Below the pieces are notes generated by a model. The model saw only the letters and a program-made list of their open reading frames with translations. It had not been told where the DNA came from and searched no databases. From positions 857,001 through 921,000 of the forward strand of contig JAODUP010000041.1 in assembly GCA_025642065.1 (NCBI GenBank): 64,000 nt of DNA, given 5' to 3'. Positions 37,664 to 50,055 of the stretch are shown here, in pieces. The number at the start of each line of letters is the position of its first letter. Position 1 is the stretch's first letter. Origin of the DNA: Paralvinella palmiformis. Its lineage: Eukaryota; Annelida; Polychaeta; Terebellida; Alvinellidae. Both the position numbers and the translations under genes were made by a program.

Positions 37664-38255
37664 TGGCCTTTCACCAAACTAGACGCTGTGCGAGGAGGAA
37701 AGTGATGACATAAAAGATGATAAATCACTCTGTCCAAAGTGCCATCTTCAACCTTAAGCGACCTCTACAACGAAATGTAACACATATCTCGACTTAGGGC
37801 CGAGAGAAAAAATATGGAGCTCTCAGTCAAGATCAAGACAGCCGTTTTCACCGCCGTTACCACAACAACCAACAACATCACTTCCAATATCACTACCAAC
37901 GACAACAACGTGAACCACTACCACAACTCTAACTACTACTACTATTATCACAAGTATTACTGCTGCTGTTGCTGCTGTTGCTGCTACTGCCGTTGCAGTA
38001 ATACATCGCTATATGATTAAATAGAATTATCGAAAGGTAATTGAAATAGGATCTTTCCAGGCTTACTTCTGCATAATCTGCCTAAGATTAATGAGACATA
38101 CTGGTTCTGATAATATTAACATTCACTATTATATTTACGGTAGATGTAACTAGTATACGTTAAACAAAGTCTATTGTCTTATGTTAGTGACAGTTACTAG
38201 ACGTCTAATATAAATAATTGTAGACTAATTGATGGAAGTGTAACAAAGTACTAGC
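37664..38255. other. Spacer with CAN/CTG-type triplet tract
   Basis: 37850-37995 is triplet-biased (ACC/AAC, TAC, TGC/TGT). The 68-codon frame there encodes Thr/Asn/Tyr/Cys runs and is judged an artefact. Confidence 0.6.
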
Positions 38256-38256
38256 A

Positions 38257-38545
38257 AGTCTATCTGTCTGTCTGCCTGTCTGTATATATGTCTGTCTGTC
38301 TGTCTCTGTTTGTCTGTCTGTCTGTCTATATGTTTGTGTGTCTGTCTCTATGTGTGTGTGTATGTGTGTCTGTCTGCCTATATCTATGTTTGTCTGTCTC
38401 TGTCTGTCTGTCTGTCTTTCTGTCTATATGTCTGTGTGTCTGTCTCTGTGTGTCTGTCTCTCTGTCTGTCTATATGTATGTGTGTGTGTGTGTGTGTGTG
38501 TGTGCGTGCGTGCGCGCGTGCGTGCGTGTGTCCTCCTGCCTGCCT
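38257..38545. repeat. (TGTC)n / (TG)n / (TGCG)n complex microsatellite
   Basis: TGTC and TGTCTC units with interruptions to about 38475, then TG and TGCG repeats. All frames over it are low-complexity. Confidence 0.95.
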
Positions 38546-38925
38546 ACAATGTTTGGATTTATATTTAGTTATTTGCAGGTATGATATTGTAAATGTTACC
38601 TTGCTGTTTATAAATATCACATTTATCAGCAGCCACTTGTCAATAAACATCAACATATTGTCAGTTAGTCGATAAAGCTAAGATCAGGGCAGTAACAAAT
38701 TATTGTGTCGCCCTCTTAGTGTCATCATACAACAATCTGATGAAAAACGATAAACAGTATTATCTCTTGCATATCTTCCTATGATGATGGCATGGTGCAT
38801 CACATGGTTAATTAGCATATATGTTTTTGTCTACATGCATTTATTAGATGAGCATGTTTGTGCTTTTTAAGAGGTGCCTGTTATATAGTAATATAGACTT
38901 CATGGTGTTTTATAATACCAGTTCA
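38546..38925. other. Spacer
   Basis: Nothing recognised. Confidence 0.5.
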
Positions 38926-38968
38926 CACACACAAACACACATACATACATACATACACATACACATAT

Positions 38969-38999
<31 letters not shown>

Positions 39000-39013
39000 C
39001 ACACACACACCCA

Positions 39014-39079
<66 letters not shown>
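38926..39079. repeat. (CA)n/(ATAC)n/(TA)n compound microsatellite
   Basis: CA- and ACAT-rich sequence alternating with TA, ending in a ~63-bp TA tract (39017-39079). Confidence 0.95.
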
Positions 39080-39082
<3 letters not shown>

Positions 39083-39365
39083 TATATCATAACAGAAAAT
39101 AAGCAAAAGATCCGTAACATTAATAGAATACAAAAACAATAATAAAATAGCAACGATTATCTTTTGTTTATTTCGATCACGAATACAATAAGACATAAAT
39201 ACAAGAAGTAGAATGTCACTTTACTTCTTAGATAGATAGATAAATTTTTGATTATACAAACATTCTAGAAATAGAGATTGGTGTATAGGTCGTCCTCACT
39301 GATAAAGAGAGGTGATAAACTGTGTTGTCTGCATAAACTCTCTCTCATCGTTCTTCCCCCCTCCT

Positions 39366-40000
<635 letters not shown>

Positions 40001-41599
40001 ACAACAATTAATTGTCATATCCGCATTTAGTAATCTTGGTAATACGGCATATGGCATTTGTTTATATGTAATATAGTGAACATCAGTTATGTAAACTATG
40101 TTTTAAAATCAATTGTTTGTTCATTTAGTATACACATCCAACGAATACCTTTCATAACTTTACTTTCATAACAAATAATGAGAGGTTCATCTTAGAAAAC
40201 AATATATGACATGCTCCTGTCTTTCTTAATTATGTTTTAATGCGAACAATCTTATATTCATTGTTATAACAATGGCGTACATTTGCTCTGTACCATTACA
40301 TCGATGTACACGATAACTTTATAATCGTTATATAAAGAATACTGAAGATTAGTTGCTATCAAATTGCCCTTTTTTCATCCTAAAAGAAAGGATAATCTAA
40401 TGAAAACTAAAACGATAAGATTGTTAACTTTGTTTACAGGTGGATGGTTTCTTGAGCGTGTTTGTTGGTCAACTAATTTAATTATTTAAACAGAAATAAG
40501 ATCAATGAACTATAACATTTTGTTCAGAAGTGTGTCGCAATAATACGAGTAAAGGAATAGATTCAGTCATAATTATTATATTAATATTTGCCGCATAACC
40601 ACAGACATCATTTATAAAGATGACATCTAAAAATATAAGATTCCAAATTTTGCTGCCTAAATTTAACAATGAAAACTCCGCGTAGCCATTTTTTTTTCTT
40701 ATTTACTATTATTACAATTGATGAAAACTTTAAGAAACACAAAATCTACAAAACAGAAGATGATTTTATCATTTAAGAATATTATTTCTAAGATTTACTA
40801 ACACGTTTTTTATAATGATAAATATTAGTATTATTGTGAAATATTAAAATAACGTAGAAATAATTACATTGATGTGTAGATGACATATTTGTAAATTAAA
40901 GACAATATTCCGAATCCTTGTTTTTCTTGCAGTTATCTAGTGACGTCTTAATTTGTTTAAATTCAATTTTCTTAAACGATTTAGATGTTATATTACATTA
41001 TTTCTATAAATTAATAAATTTATTTTCTAAAACGAATACTTTCCACATCTCGTAGAATGATAAAGGTCTGAGTTAAGTTAAGTTTACTTGAATACTAGCA
41101 GAAAGGCTGTAGATATACTTTGATCGTGCAAACTTAACGACCTACCTTACTTAATGAACTCACGTTTGGTAGCATGATCAAAGAAGCTGATTTAGCTAAA
41201 TGTTTCATCATTTCTGTATAATAGACGTGTCCAAAAAGAAGGAATATAATGCAATATATTAATAAATTATTTAACCTTTGTAAACGTAGCCAGGCATAAT
41301 ATAATCCAATTAATTAAACGAATGCTGTTAATCTTATCAAATTATTATATTCGATTTTAAAATATTCTAATGTCAATATAAAAAAACATATTACTTTCCT
41401 TCATAGTATGAGTACATCTTAGCGATATATTAAATGGTGATGCCTGTTTGTTAATATTTCTTTCTAGCGATTTATCCAACTCGGAGTAATATAAATTAGC
41501 TCTAAGTTAAATACTCTTAGCATTAGAAATACTAGACATGGATATGATTAGATATAGAATACCAATAAAAAACACGAATAAGTTCTTTCTTCTGCTGTA

Positions 41600-41600
<1 letters not shown>
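40001..41600. other. AT-rich spacer, 1.6 kb
   Basis: No gene or repeat recognised. Confidence 0.55.
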
Positions 41601-41602
<2 letters not shown>

Positions 41603-41640
<38 letters not shown>

Positions 41641-41693
41641 TACAGCGTCTCCATTATTATTATTAGTAGTAGTAGTAGTAGTAGTAGTAGTAC
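41603..41693. repeat. (TA)n and (ATT/AGT)n tracts
   Basis: TA 41603-41636. ATT then AGT triplets 41654-41692. Confidence 0.95.
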
Positions 41694-42410
41694 TTATAAC
41701 TCTTCAAAATATATTTATCTATTTAGATATACTGATCAGAGATCCAGTTTGACTCTAAATTCTAGTCTTGATTGTGATATGACTCAAGTTATCTGTACCT
41801 GGCGTACGAGATGTGAATGCATTACGAGTTTTAGATTGACCTTTCACACGATATTCTACCAATCACCTGCTAAAACATGCTCTCTTATTGTTTGGCTAAC
41901 AATGGACCCTCTTTCTGCCTGTCACTGTATATTTATCCCTAACTCTTTAGTAATGTAATTCTGATAAACAATTAAAAATGTAGATATTATTGTAGTCTCA
42001 TTATTGGACTAAATATAATCGAGTAGTTCAATAAAGGTTAAAGAAAAATGATCATTAAAGGGGTTTAGCCGACTTCAGACAATTTATTTCGATTGATGTT
42101 TATTTTGATTATTTACTTTTATTTCTTAAAGAAATAAAACAAATTGATTCAATAAAGTACTGAATTATCGTTATAGGCTAAAAGATAAAAAACCAAACGT
42201 GTTTAAATATTTATTGATGTTTATTCAAAATGTTCGAAACTAAGGTTATTGGTTTAACTAAGCTTGGTTCAGCCTGAATGCACATAAAGTTATATGTATT
42301 GTAGATATGAAAGTTTTAGGGACCACCAATGATAAACAATATGAAAAATATAAACAATGCGGAATAAAATATAGTTTCTTTCGGAAAACTATTCAAATAC
42401 ATAAATCAGA
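41694..42410. other. AT-rich spacer left of the tandem array
   Basis: At about 42374-42408, ttctttcggaaaactattca is also found inside array units (about 47831), a small extra duplication just outside copy 0. Confidence 0.6.
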
Positions 42411-42938
42411 ATGTTTTAAAATATTTATCGACTGGATGTCATCGAAGAACAAGTCAATGAAGTAAGAATATAAATAAAATCAGATTCGTTTAGTTTTATC
42501 ATATATCCGCAAACTATACCTGTAATTCTGTAGTCATAAAAGACTTTAGATCCTATAGGTTTTGTTATCCGTTCTACTTGAATAAATTTAGCTTTTTCTT
42601 TAGGGACAATATTCTAATACATAAACCATATTTCAACCAATGGCTCTTTTTACCATATTTTAAACCATTTGTATTACTTTTACGGACTGCTACTAAAATA
42701 TTATATTGCTGACACCTGATTTGCATTTCTAGAAACTATATACTGTCAGACGAATTGTATATCAAAGACAGTGACTTCTCGAAACATTTTAATGATAATT
42801 TAGCTTGATGATCACGATTTCTCTGCTAAAATCTATTATACATAGCCTTGACAGATAAACATCCAAACATCACTAAACTGAAATTGGATGTCTGTATCTA
42901 CGAGCATAATTAAACAATAATGTAACAAAACTAGGTCA

Positions 42939-44822
42939 CATGTTGTGAATAAAGTATTACATAAAGGTCAAACTGTCCTTCCAAATAATATCAATTCAGA
43001 TAAAGATATGGCGAATTATTTTAATAACTTCTTCTGTCAAAAAATATTTTAAAAAAAAGTGGGTTCCAGTCCATCACCTTATCACAGGGTAAGCCATTGG
43101 TAGAAGAGTCCTGCATATCCATGATGGATACATTTTAGCCTTTTACAGAGACTGATATCAGACAGTTGCTGAAAAAGTCATCTAATGCTTTCTGTGCAGT
43201 TGACCCTATGCCTACATGGCTTGTGAAAGATTGTCTGGATGTTCTAATAAACCTAATTACAAATATAGTTAATAAATCATTATCTCTGGGTGTTTTCCAA
43301 GACTCATGAAAGCTGCCCTTGTAAAACCATTAATAAAAAACCACACTATGGACTGTAATATTCTAAACAATTACAGACCTGTTTCAAATATTACATTTGT
43401 ATCTAAAGTTATAGAAAAGGCAGTTGCTTTCCATCTAAACAAATATTTAATCAATAATAACCTTAATGAATCACTACAGTCTGCCTATAAAAGTGGTCAC
43501 AGCACTGAAACAGCCTTGGTTCAAGTGAAAAATGATATTATGATGTCAATTGATCAAGGTAAGCCAGTAATACTTGTTCTTCTGGACCTGTCTGCTGCAT
43601 TTGATACAGTTGACCATAATGTACTTTTCTCTAGGTTAAAAGACATGTTTGGTCTGTCAGGTAAAGTACTTGAATGGTTTAGATCCTATCTGGAAAAAAC
43701 GCTCCCAGAGAGTGTCTGTTCATGTTATTTTATCTGACATTCAGTTTTTGTTATCTGGTGTACCACAGGGTTCAGTTCTTGGTCCTCTGGTTTTCACAAT
43801 GTATACCCGTCCTCTTAGGATCATTGCGCAGCGATATGGGGTTAAATATCAGTTATATGCTGATGACCCACAGCTGTATATATCACTGGATCCTAACAAT
43901 GAGTTAAATTTCTCCTCTTCCTTGAAGAATTTAGAACATTGTATTGCTGATATTCGTCTATGGATGACTGAAAATCTTCTAAAACTAAATGATAATAAAA
44001 TTTAAAAAAATTATATTTGGCATCACCACATTGTGTTAAATCCCTAAAGACACCAGCATTACAGATGGGTGTATCTTCGATTACCCCTAATGGGTCCGTA
44101 AAAAATATAGGGGTTATTTTTTACAAATGTGTTAACATGCATGAACATGTCACATCAGTGTGCCGAGCTGCCTACTATCATCTTAAGGACATCCACTGTT
44201 TAAAAGCATTCTTGACACAAGAAACACTTGTAACTGCCATGCCTTTTTTACATCTCGAATAGACTATAGTAACTCCATGTTATATGGCATATCTGATTAT
44301 AACATTAATCGCCTTCAGCGAATTCAGAATAGTGCAGCTCGCATTGTAACAAATAATACTAGAAAATATGATCATATCATCCCAATTTTTAAAAAACTAC
44401 ATTGGCTACCTGTTAGACAGCGTATCCATTTTATTGTTAATAACTTATAAATCTATTAATGATATGGCGCCAGAATACCTGTCTGAACTGGTGTCCATTG
44501 GAAAGTCATCCCGAAAACTCGGGTCATCCAGTCAGATACTATTGTAGGTGCCAATGTCTCTGTTCAAGTCATATGGTGATTGTGCGTTTAGTGTTGCAGC
44601 CCCCACTTTGTTGAATAGGTTGCCGGAAAATATTAGAAAATTTAAATCTCTTCTATTTAAGGTCGCTTTCACAGATAAATTATTATTATCTTTTAAATCA
44701 TTAAAGAGTTTTTACAGACATATTATTTGGGGGTATTATTATATTAAATATTATTTGGTACAGCGCCTTTGAATGGCTCCTGTTAGTAAGGGCGCTTTAT
44801 TAAATATACATTATTAATATTA

Positions 44823-44875
<53 letters not shown>

Positions 44876-44877
44876 TT
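42939..44877 (+). mobile_element. CR1/L2-like non-LTR retrotransposon, 5'-truncated
   Basis: About 1.94 kb inserted in array copy 0; intact array copies give the empty site, defining both ends. Order: a linker frame (TVLPNNINSDKDMANYFNNF), reverse transcriptase blocks (LINNNLNESLQSAYKSGHST; LDLSAAFDTVDHNVLFSRL with a catalytic Asp; SGVPQGSVLGPL; YADD at 43856-43867), thumb and C-terminal region (SAARIVTNNTRKYDHIIPI; LHWLPVRQRIHF; SYGDCAFSVAAP), 3' UTR and (TTA)n tail to 44877. Frameshifts near 43700, 44004 and 44260 and in-frame stops inactivate it. Endonuclease and ORF1 are missing. The clade is inferred from the C-terminus and microsatellite tail. Confidence 0.93.
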
Positions 44878-44970
44878 AGCATCGTCAAGGTTGCAGATCA
44901 TCAGACGTTGGTAAATGAACGACCAATCTAGTTAAAACAATGTCTATTTTGCTAAACTTTCATATTCCAG

Positions 44971-45284
44971 TTATCTCTTCAGTGTACCAGGAAGGTAGTC
45001 ATAGTAACTGATGTAGTTAGACAGATGATAATGACTTTGCTGTACGATGGATACAAAGTAACACGACGAGGAAGTGACCTTTTTAGCGAGCTAATTAACC
45101 AGCACGTTCCGACTGATACCAGTGTTCCCGAAACTCCGTCACATTGATACAATTTGGTGAATCTTCAGTTCATGCATTATTCAAGACGGTCAAGAACATC
45201 CCAGCATTCAAAGAAGATGGCCCTGTGTATTCTATTCAATTCATTGAGACTTCATCCAGTCATATAGCATTCGAAAAGACATAA
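44971..45284 (+). pseudogene. Array exon-like block X, copy 0
   Basis: After a pyrimidine-rich acceptor (aactttcatattccag) the frame reads CTRKVVIVTDVVRQM, YDGYKVTRRGSDLFSELINQ and HVPTDTSVPETPSH, then stop (TGA). Shifting one base keeps the frame open to 45282, as in copy 2 (…IQFSESSVHALFKTVKNIP). The second part and the spacing faintly recall a VWA-type fold (a hydrophobic strand plus Asp, then a VxLIQFS strand), but the metal-site DxSxS is absent (DVVRQ). Tentative. Confidence 0.3.
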
Positions 45285-45723
45285 TGAGACCTCTCACCTA
45301 GATGTCATTAATCATTGTTATCAAATTACAACTGTTTATATCAGTTGTACATTTTGTACTTGTTCTATTATTTACGTATTTGTATAAAGTTTTATTCAAT
45401 TGATATTCTCCTCCGGTCTTTGAAATGAATAGTCCATTAATCCGTCCTTTATATGCTGTTTAGCTGATATTTATGACGTTGTACTTGAAGAATCTTAGCG
45501 AGATACAGTTGCTAATAAAAACAGCATATTTTCGGAGGGCTCAAAATCGGGATCAATCTTCTAATTTTCGATGAATTACGAGACTAGTTATTACTGTTCG
45601 TCAATTCTTATCCCGAAATTACGATCTTCTGTTACGTTAGCGGGTGGCAACAAGAAACAGAACCATTGTGAGACAACATGGACACACCGAAACATAAATA
45701 AATCCAAACAAACGAATACATTT

Positions 45724-45774
45724 ATGGCTCAAATACAGCTTCTCATCATCAGTCTTGTCAGCTTATTTAAGCAG
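45724..45774 (+). CDS. Candidate exon 1: signal peptide of a secreted protein, array copy 1
   Basis: ATG-initiated 17 codons read MAQIQLLIISLVSLFKQ and stop exactly at a strong donor, CAG|GTAAGT. The next acceptor (attttacag at 46030, pyrimidine-poor) in the same phase adds VIHANQKNSSLTEI and a stop. VIHA|NQ would be a good signal-peptidase site, so the two blocks read as one signal peptide split by a 256-nt intron. The upstream frame is open for 51 more codons, but copies 3 and 4 have single-base indels just upstream, so this ATG is the better start and the upstream part is probably 5' UTR. The mature part is unclear: in copies 1, 3 and 4 it would be only about 10 residues. Alternative splicing to later exons is possible. 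Family unknown. Confidence 0.4.
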
Positions 45775-46030
45775 GTAAGTGTTTTCAAGCATAAAAAACA
45801 GAATCCATGAAATAAAAATTCAACCTATTTATGAAAGTTTGAGTAGCAACCAAAAACAAAATAGCATATTCAGTAAAAGAACAATACTTGTGTACTTTAA
45901 TGTGTGTTGGATACATTTATCAACAACGTCATGCAAGCGCCGTTTGCATAATAAATTATCCATGACGTCCAGTTCCTAAACGTCAATCATAATGAGGTAG
46001 ATAATGTATAATAGATTACCTATTTTACAG

Positions 46031-46075
46031 GTGATTCATGCCAACCAAAAGAACAGCAGTTTGACAGAAATATAA
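46031..46075 (+). CDS. Candidate exon 2 of the secreted-peptide frame, copy 1
   Basis: VIHANQKNSSLTEI then TAA, in phase with exon 1. The same stop is retained in copies 3 and 4 (copy 4: VFHANQKNRILTEI), while copy 2 escapes it through a deletion. The conserved stop suggests either a genuinely tiny secreted peptide or that this is not the real exon 2. Confidence 0.25.
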   Translation: MIHANQKNSSLTEI

Positions 46076-46339
46076 TTCTTTCAGAGCTTCCTTACTTTTT
46101 GTAATGTTTTGTTTTATCAACCATGAACATAACCATCTAAAACTTTTTATATGAGTCTATTTCAAACAGCTAACTATCAGTCGTACAGCAGTAATGATCA
46201 CCGTTAATTGGATTTATCAAATATGATGAGATCGATATTTAGCTTTGACATATCCTTCAGAGATATTTTTGGTATAAATTAGGATTTCGGGTCCGATTTT
46301 TATTTCGTATTCTATGTTATTGTTCTAATCCGTCTGAAG

Positions 46340-46485
46340 GTGGGGCTCTCAGATAGCGGTTGTGGGTTCGAATCCGACACGCACATAGATACACACAAGC
46401 GCGCACAAACACACGCACACACACACACCACACAACACATATATACACACACAGACTGACAGACACACACACACACACGTGTATT
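46340..46485 (+). mobile_element. CA-tailed tRNA-like SINE inside array unit, copy 1
   Basis: ggctctcagatagcggttgt followed by a B-box (gtgggttcgaatccgacac) and a (CA)n-rich tail. The same element sits at about 50306, 54360 and 57348, so it predates the array expansion. Tail length and composition differ between units. Confidence 0.6.
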
Positions 46486-46795
46486 TGCATGCTAGTTTCA
46501 TGGCTAGCAGCGCTTCCACTTAATTTTTAAACTTCACACACCATTTACTGGTCAATATTAATATGCTATCTATTGTTTATCTTCAGTGGGAATCCAGGTT
46601 TTGCGTTGAGACACTTAGAAGACAAACATAATTGACAACGTACTCTAATTAGAATTTGAAAAGAGGATCAACTCGTCTTTAGACTAGCGACCACGTCACG
46701 AAGACTTATCAGATGAGTCATAATTACAAAAGAAACTATTCTCGTATTAACATCTTATTTATTCACAACTATTAAACGAAACGAAAACAAATAAA

Positions 46796-47109
46796 ATGTT
46801 CATCTTATATCAAGTTACTCTAGTTATATCTCGGTTGATGAACATTTCTTATCAGTCAAGCGGCTTAAGCTCCCGGTATCTCGAAGAGTAAGGAGTGTTG
46901 GCCAAGTCGATGGAATAATTAGCTTGAATGTTTTTTTCAGGTTCGAGACTAACGTGAAGAATCCTAATTACTTTGCCGATTACGAACGTCAGATGAATGT
47001 CTGTTTTTTATTTAAAACTGGCTTCTCAGGTGTCGCGCGAAATTCATTACAAAAGGTTTCTGTTCCTGTTCATTACTCATGTCTCTGTTTAGTAATGAAT
47101 GTAGGATGA
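46796..47109 (+). CDS. Candidate two-exon small protein, array copy 1 (frame-altered)
   Basis: Exon a (46796-46887) starts MFILYQVTLVISRLMNIS and ends at donor GA|GTAAGG. A 53-nt intron (46888-46940) ends in tttttttcag. Exon b, in matching phase, gives EFETNVKNPNYFADYERQM then NVC. After NVC a T-run is 6 long here, sending the frame to LFKTGFSGVARNSLQK and a stop at 47107. Copies 2 and 3 share a different frame, so copy 1 may be the mutant. Phase match and splice consensus are seen; that it is spliced is inferred. Family unknown. Confidence 0.3.
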
Positions 47110-48203
47110 GACGAATAATGGGTGATTGTTGACTGGTTTAAGTTAAAGTACTTCACTTGGTGGTGTTAAAATCTTCGTAACAACGACAATCAAAACAGAA
47201 CACATCTCATCGGCTGTTCATAAGAATCAAATTATATTTCCGCACAATCAAATTTAATCCATTGCTCGAATTATTACATGACGATGAATTGCTGATTTTC
47301 AAATAGTCTACATTAAAGAATGTTGCTTTAAGAGAAATTACTAATCACGAAAATTATGTGGAACAATAGAAATTGTGAGCATATACTTGAATAATAAAAA
47401 ACACATCTTTCGCTTTTAGTACAATTATTCTGTTTTGGACTACACCTGGCATTAGCTTATGTAATAAGAATTAGCTTTTCATAAGAATATTATATAAGAT
47501 TTGTCTAATAAATAGAGATGTTGTAATAATTAATGGGGTTATTACCCTCCATTACTTGATGTAATAGTAATGAGATCGTGTTAATTAAATATTGAAGAAT
47601 GATATAAGGAATCTGAGACTTTAAATACAAACATCTGTTTTATAATACTTTAAAATATTTAAAGACTGGATATCATTGAACAACATGTCAACAAAGAAAG
47701 TTTATAAATAAAATCATATCCGTTTAGTTTTATGATATATCCGAAGGTTTTACCTGTAATTATGTAGTCATTATAGATCTGAGCTCATTTAAGTTTTGTT
47801 AACCGTTCTACTTGAATAAATTTAACTTTTCTTTCGGAAAACTATTCTAATACATAAACAATACTTCAATCAATGCCTCCTTTTACCATATTTTAAAGCG
47901 TTTTTTTTAAATTTAACGACTGTTCTAAAACTATTATATCGCTGACACCTGATTTCCATTTCTAAAACTATATATTTTCAAAAGAAATTGTAGATCAAAG
48001 TAACTGACTTCTCGAAACATTTAAAAAATAGTTTAGCATGATGACCACGATTTCTTTCTAAAAATCTATTATACGTAGCCTTGACAGATAAACATCCAAA
48101 AATCACTAACCTGAAATTGGATGTCTGTATCTACGGGCATAATTCAACAATAATGTAACAGAACTAGGTCATTAAGCATCTTCAATGTAGCAGATCATCA
48201 GAC

Positions 48204-48443
48204 TTGTTCAAATCAACGACGATAACTCACCAAATCTTCAGAAAAATTACAAAGAAGTTTTCGTTTATAGAATCTCGGAATATGCCTTATCCAGGTGGCA
48301 TCATCTTATTTGATTTAGATTTTCTTCTCCTAGCTACTTGTATATTTTATCACATCATATCATTATACTTTAGACAGTCATTTCAAGATGAGAACATCCA
48401 CGTTAGTATTCTGTCATATTCGTGTGTGTTCACTCGACGTTAA
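48204..48443 (+). CDS. 79-codon open frame in array, hypothetical, copy 1
   Basis: Starts MFKSTTITHQIFRKITKKFS and has a hydrophobic segment (LLLATCIFYHIISLYF). It is identical in protein sequence to 52165-52404 in copy 2, but that whole block is missing from copies 0, 3 and 4. Nucleotide identity between copies 1 and 2 is so high that conservation says nothing about coding. No family recognised. Confidence 0.2.
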   Translation: MFKSTTITHQIFRKITKKFSFIESRNMPYPGGIILFDLDFLLLATCIFYHIISLYFRQSFQDENIHVSILSYSCVFTRR

Positions 48444-49024
48444 AATAGGGATATTTTGTCTCTTTAGTAAAATCATGGACTGGCTAATTAATGATCAACG
48501 TATCAATGGAAGTTATTGTACAACTGATATTCTTTAATGACATTGAATGTTATGTAGCAGGACGATCTTAGTATACTCTTTAGAGTAACAAGAAAAACAA
48601 CAGACATAAATATGCTGTCATCAATTATTTAAAGCATTTAGTTTTACTAATACGATGTTTCAGGATCTCGTTTTAATGATGCCTTGATACATGACGAGGG
48701 TGAAACACATAAATATCTATAAATATGTTGACGATGTGTGTTTCTCGTATATTTCCACTCCTTCATAAATAAGCTGCCCCAGTTTAGAAATTGAATTTTG
48801 AAATGAGTAAGAAAAATTACATGGTCATGGGAAAATATATATCTTCATGATTATCTGAATTCTCCTGTTGTCTGGATTCTTTTAAAATAATGAATCATCT
48901 GCGATAGAGGACAAAATGTTCTCTCAATCTAGCATACGTACTCGAATGCTTGGATCTACTAAATCCATAAATCATGGAATCTAGTTTAAAAAAATGTCTG
49001 TATTGCTTAACTTTCATATTCCAG

Positions 49025-49338
49025 TTATCTCTTCAGTGTACCAGGAAGGTAGTCATAGTAACTGATGTAGTTAGACAGATGATAATGACTTTGCTGTACG
49101 ATGGATACAAAGTAACACGACGAGGAAGTGACCTTTTTAGCGAGCTAATTAACCAGCACGTTCCGACTGATACCAGTGTTCCCGAAACTCCGTCACATTG
49201 ATACAATTTAGTGAATCTTCAGTTCATGCATTATTCAAGACGGTCAAGAACATCCCAGCATTCAAAGAAGATGGCCCTGTGTATTCTATTCAATTCATTG
49301 AGACTTCATCCAGTCATATAGCATTCGAAAAGACATAA
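49025..49338 (+). pseudogene. Array exon-like block X, copy 1
   Basis: Same as the copy 0 block: acceptor ttcatattccag, frame CTRKVVIVTDVVRQM … TDTSVPETPSH and stop at 49199-49201. An upstream in-frame ATG (48974) would give 75 codons, but the acceptor suggests an internal or last exon. Confidence 0.3.
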
Positions 49339-49748
49339 TGATACCTCTCACCTAGATGTCATTAATCAGTTGTACATTTTGTACTTGTTCTATTATTTAC
49401 GTATTTGTATAAAGTTTTATTCAATTGATATTCTCCTCCGGTCTTTGAAATGAATTGTCCATTAATCCGTCCTTTATATGCTGTTTAACTGATATTTATG
49501 ACGTTGTACTTGAAGAATCTTAGCGAGATACAGTTGCTAATAAAAACAGCATATTTTCGGATGGCTCAAAATCGGGATCAATCTTCTAATTTTCGATGAA
49601 TTACGAGACTAGTTATTACTGTTCGTCAATTCTTATCCCGAAATTACGATCCCCTGTTACGTTAGCGGGTGGCAACAAGAAACAGAACCAATGTGAGACA
49701 ACCTGGGCACACCGAAACATAAATAAATCCACACAAACGAATACATTT

Positions 49749-49799
49749 ATGGCTCAAATACAGCTTCTCATCATCAGTCTTGTCAGCTTATTCAAACAG
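49749..49799 (+). CDS. Candidate signal-peptide exon 1, copy 2
   Basis: MAQIQLLIISLVSLFKQ with donor CAG|GTAAAT (weaker than copy 1's GTAAGT). Next acceptor at 50055. Confidence 0.4.
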
Positions 49800-50055
49800 G
49801 TAAATGTTTTCAAGCATAAAAAACAGAATCCATGAAATAAAAATTCAACCTATTTATGAAAGTTTGAGTAGCAACCAAAAAGAAAATAGAATATTCACTA
49901 TAAGAACAATACTTGTGTACTTTAATGTGTGTTGGATACATTTATCAACAACGTCATGCAAGCGCCGTTTGCATAATAAATTATCCATGACGTCCAGTTC
50001 CTAAACGTCAATCATAATGAGGTAGATAATGTATAATAGATTACCTATTTTACAG

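Larger units (their letters stand above)
42411..45284 (+). repeat. Tandem array copy 0 (old, split by a LINE)
   Basis: 42411-42938 is a diverged version of 47646-48172 (attgaataaatttagctttt, tattgctgacacctgattt, acataaccttgacag-type segments). 44878-45284 continues it after the LINE (agcatcgtcaaggttgcaga against agcatcttcaatgtagcaga). It lacks about 756 bp present in copies 1 and 2 (about 48222-48978), then matches them closely through the acceptor-led exon block to its end. The first, leftmost and most diverged unit. Confidence 0.9.
45285..49338 (+). repeat. Tandem array copy 1 (~4.05 kb)
   Basis: Complete unit containing the signal-peptide exon (45724), the CA-tailed SINE (about 46340), the small two-exon frame (46796-47109), a 79-codon open frame (48204-48443) and block X (49025-49338). 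Long stretches (47110-49330) are nearly identical to copy 2. It differs from copies 0 and 2 by a 26-bp deletion after block X (49370). Confidence 0.95.

Noticed and set aside
37814..38020. 68-codon Thr/Asn/Tyr/Cys-rich frame
   Set aside because: Built on triplet microsatellites (AAC, TAC, TGC); no conserved cysteine pattern.
38288..38675. Cys/Val/Leu-rich frames of up to 121 codons
   Set aside because: All three plus frames and one minus frame are open because the TGTC/TG repeat lacks stops.
43306..44262. Reverse transcriptase as an active or host gene
   Set aside because: Several frameshifts and stops, no endonuclease or ORF1, and it sits in a LINE insertion with a (TTA)n tail.
45571..45723. 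51-codon N-terminal extension before MAQIQ (MNYETSYYCSS…)
   Set aside because: Copies 3 and 4 carry single-base indels in this stretch while the downstream exon stays intact, so it is not kept in frame.
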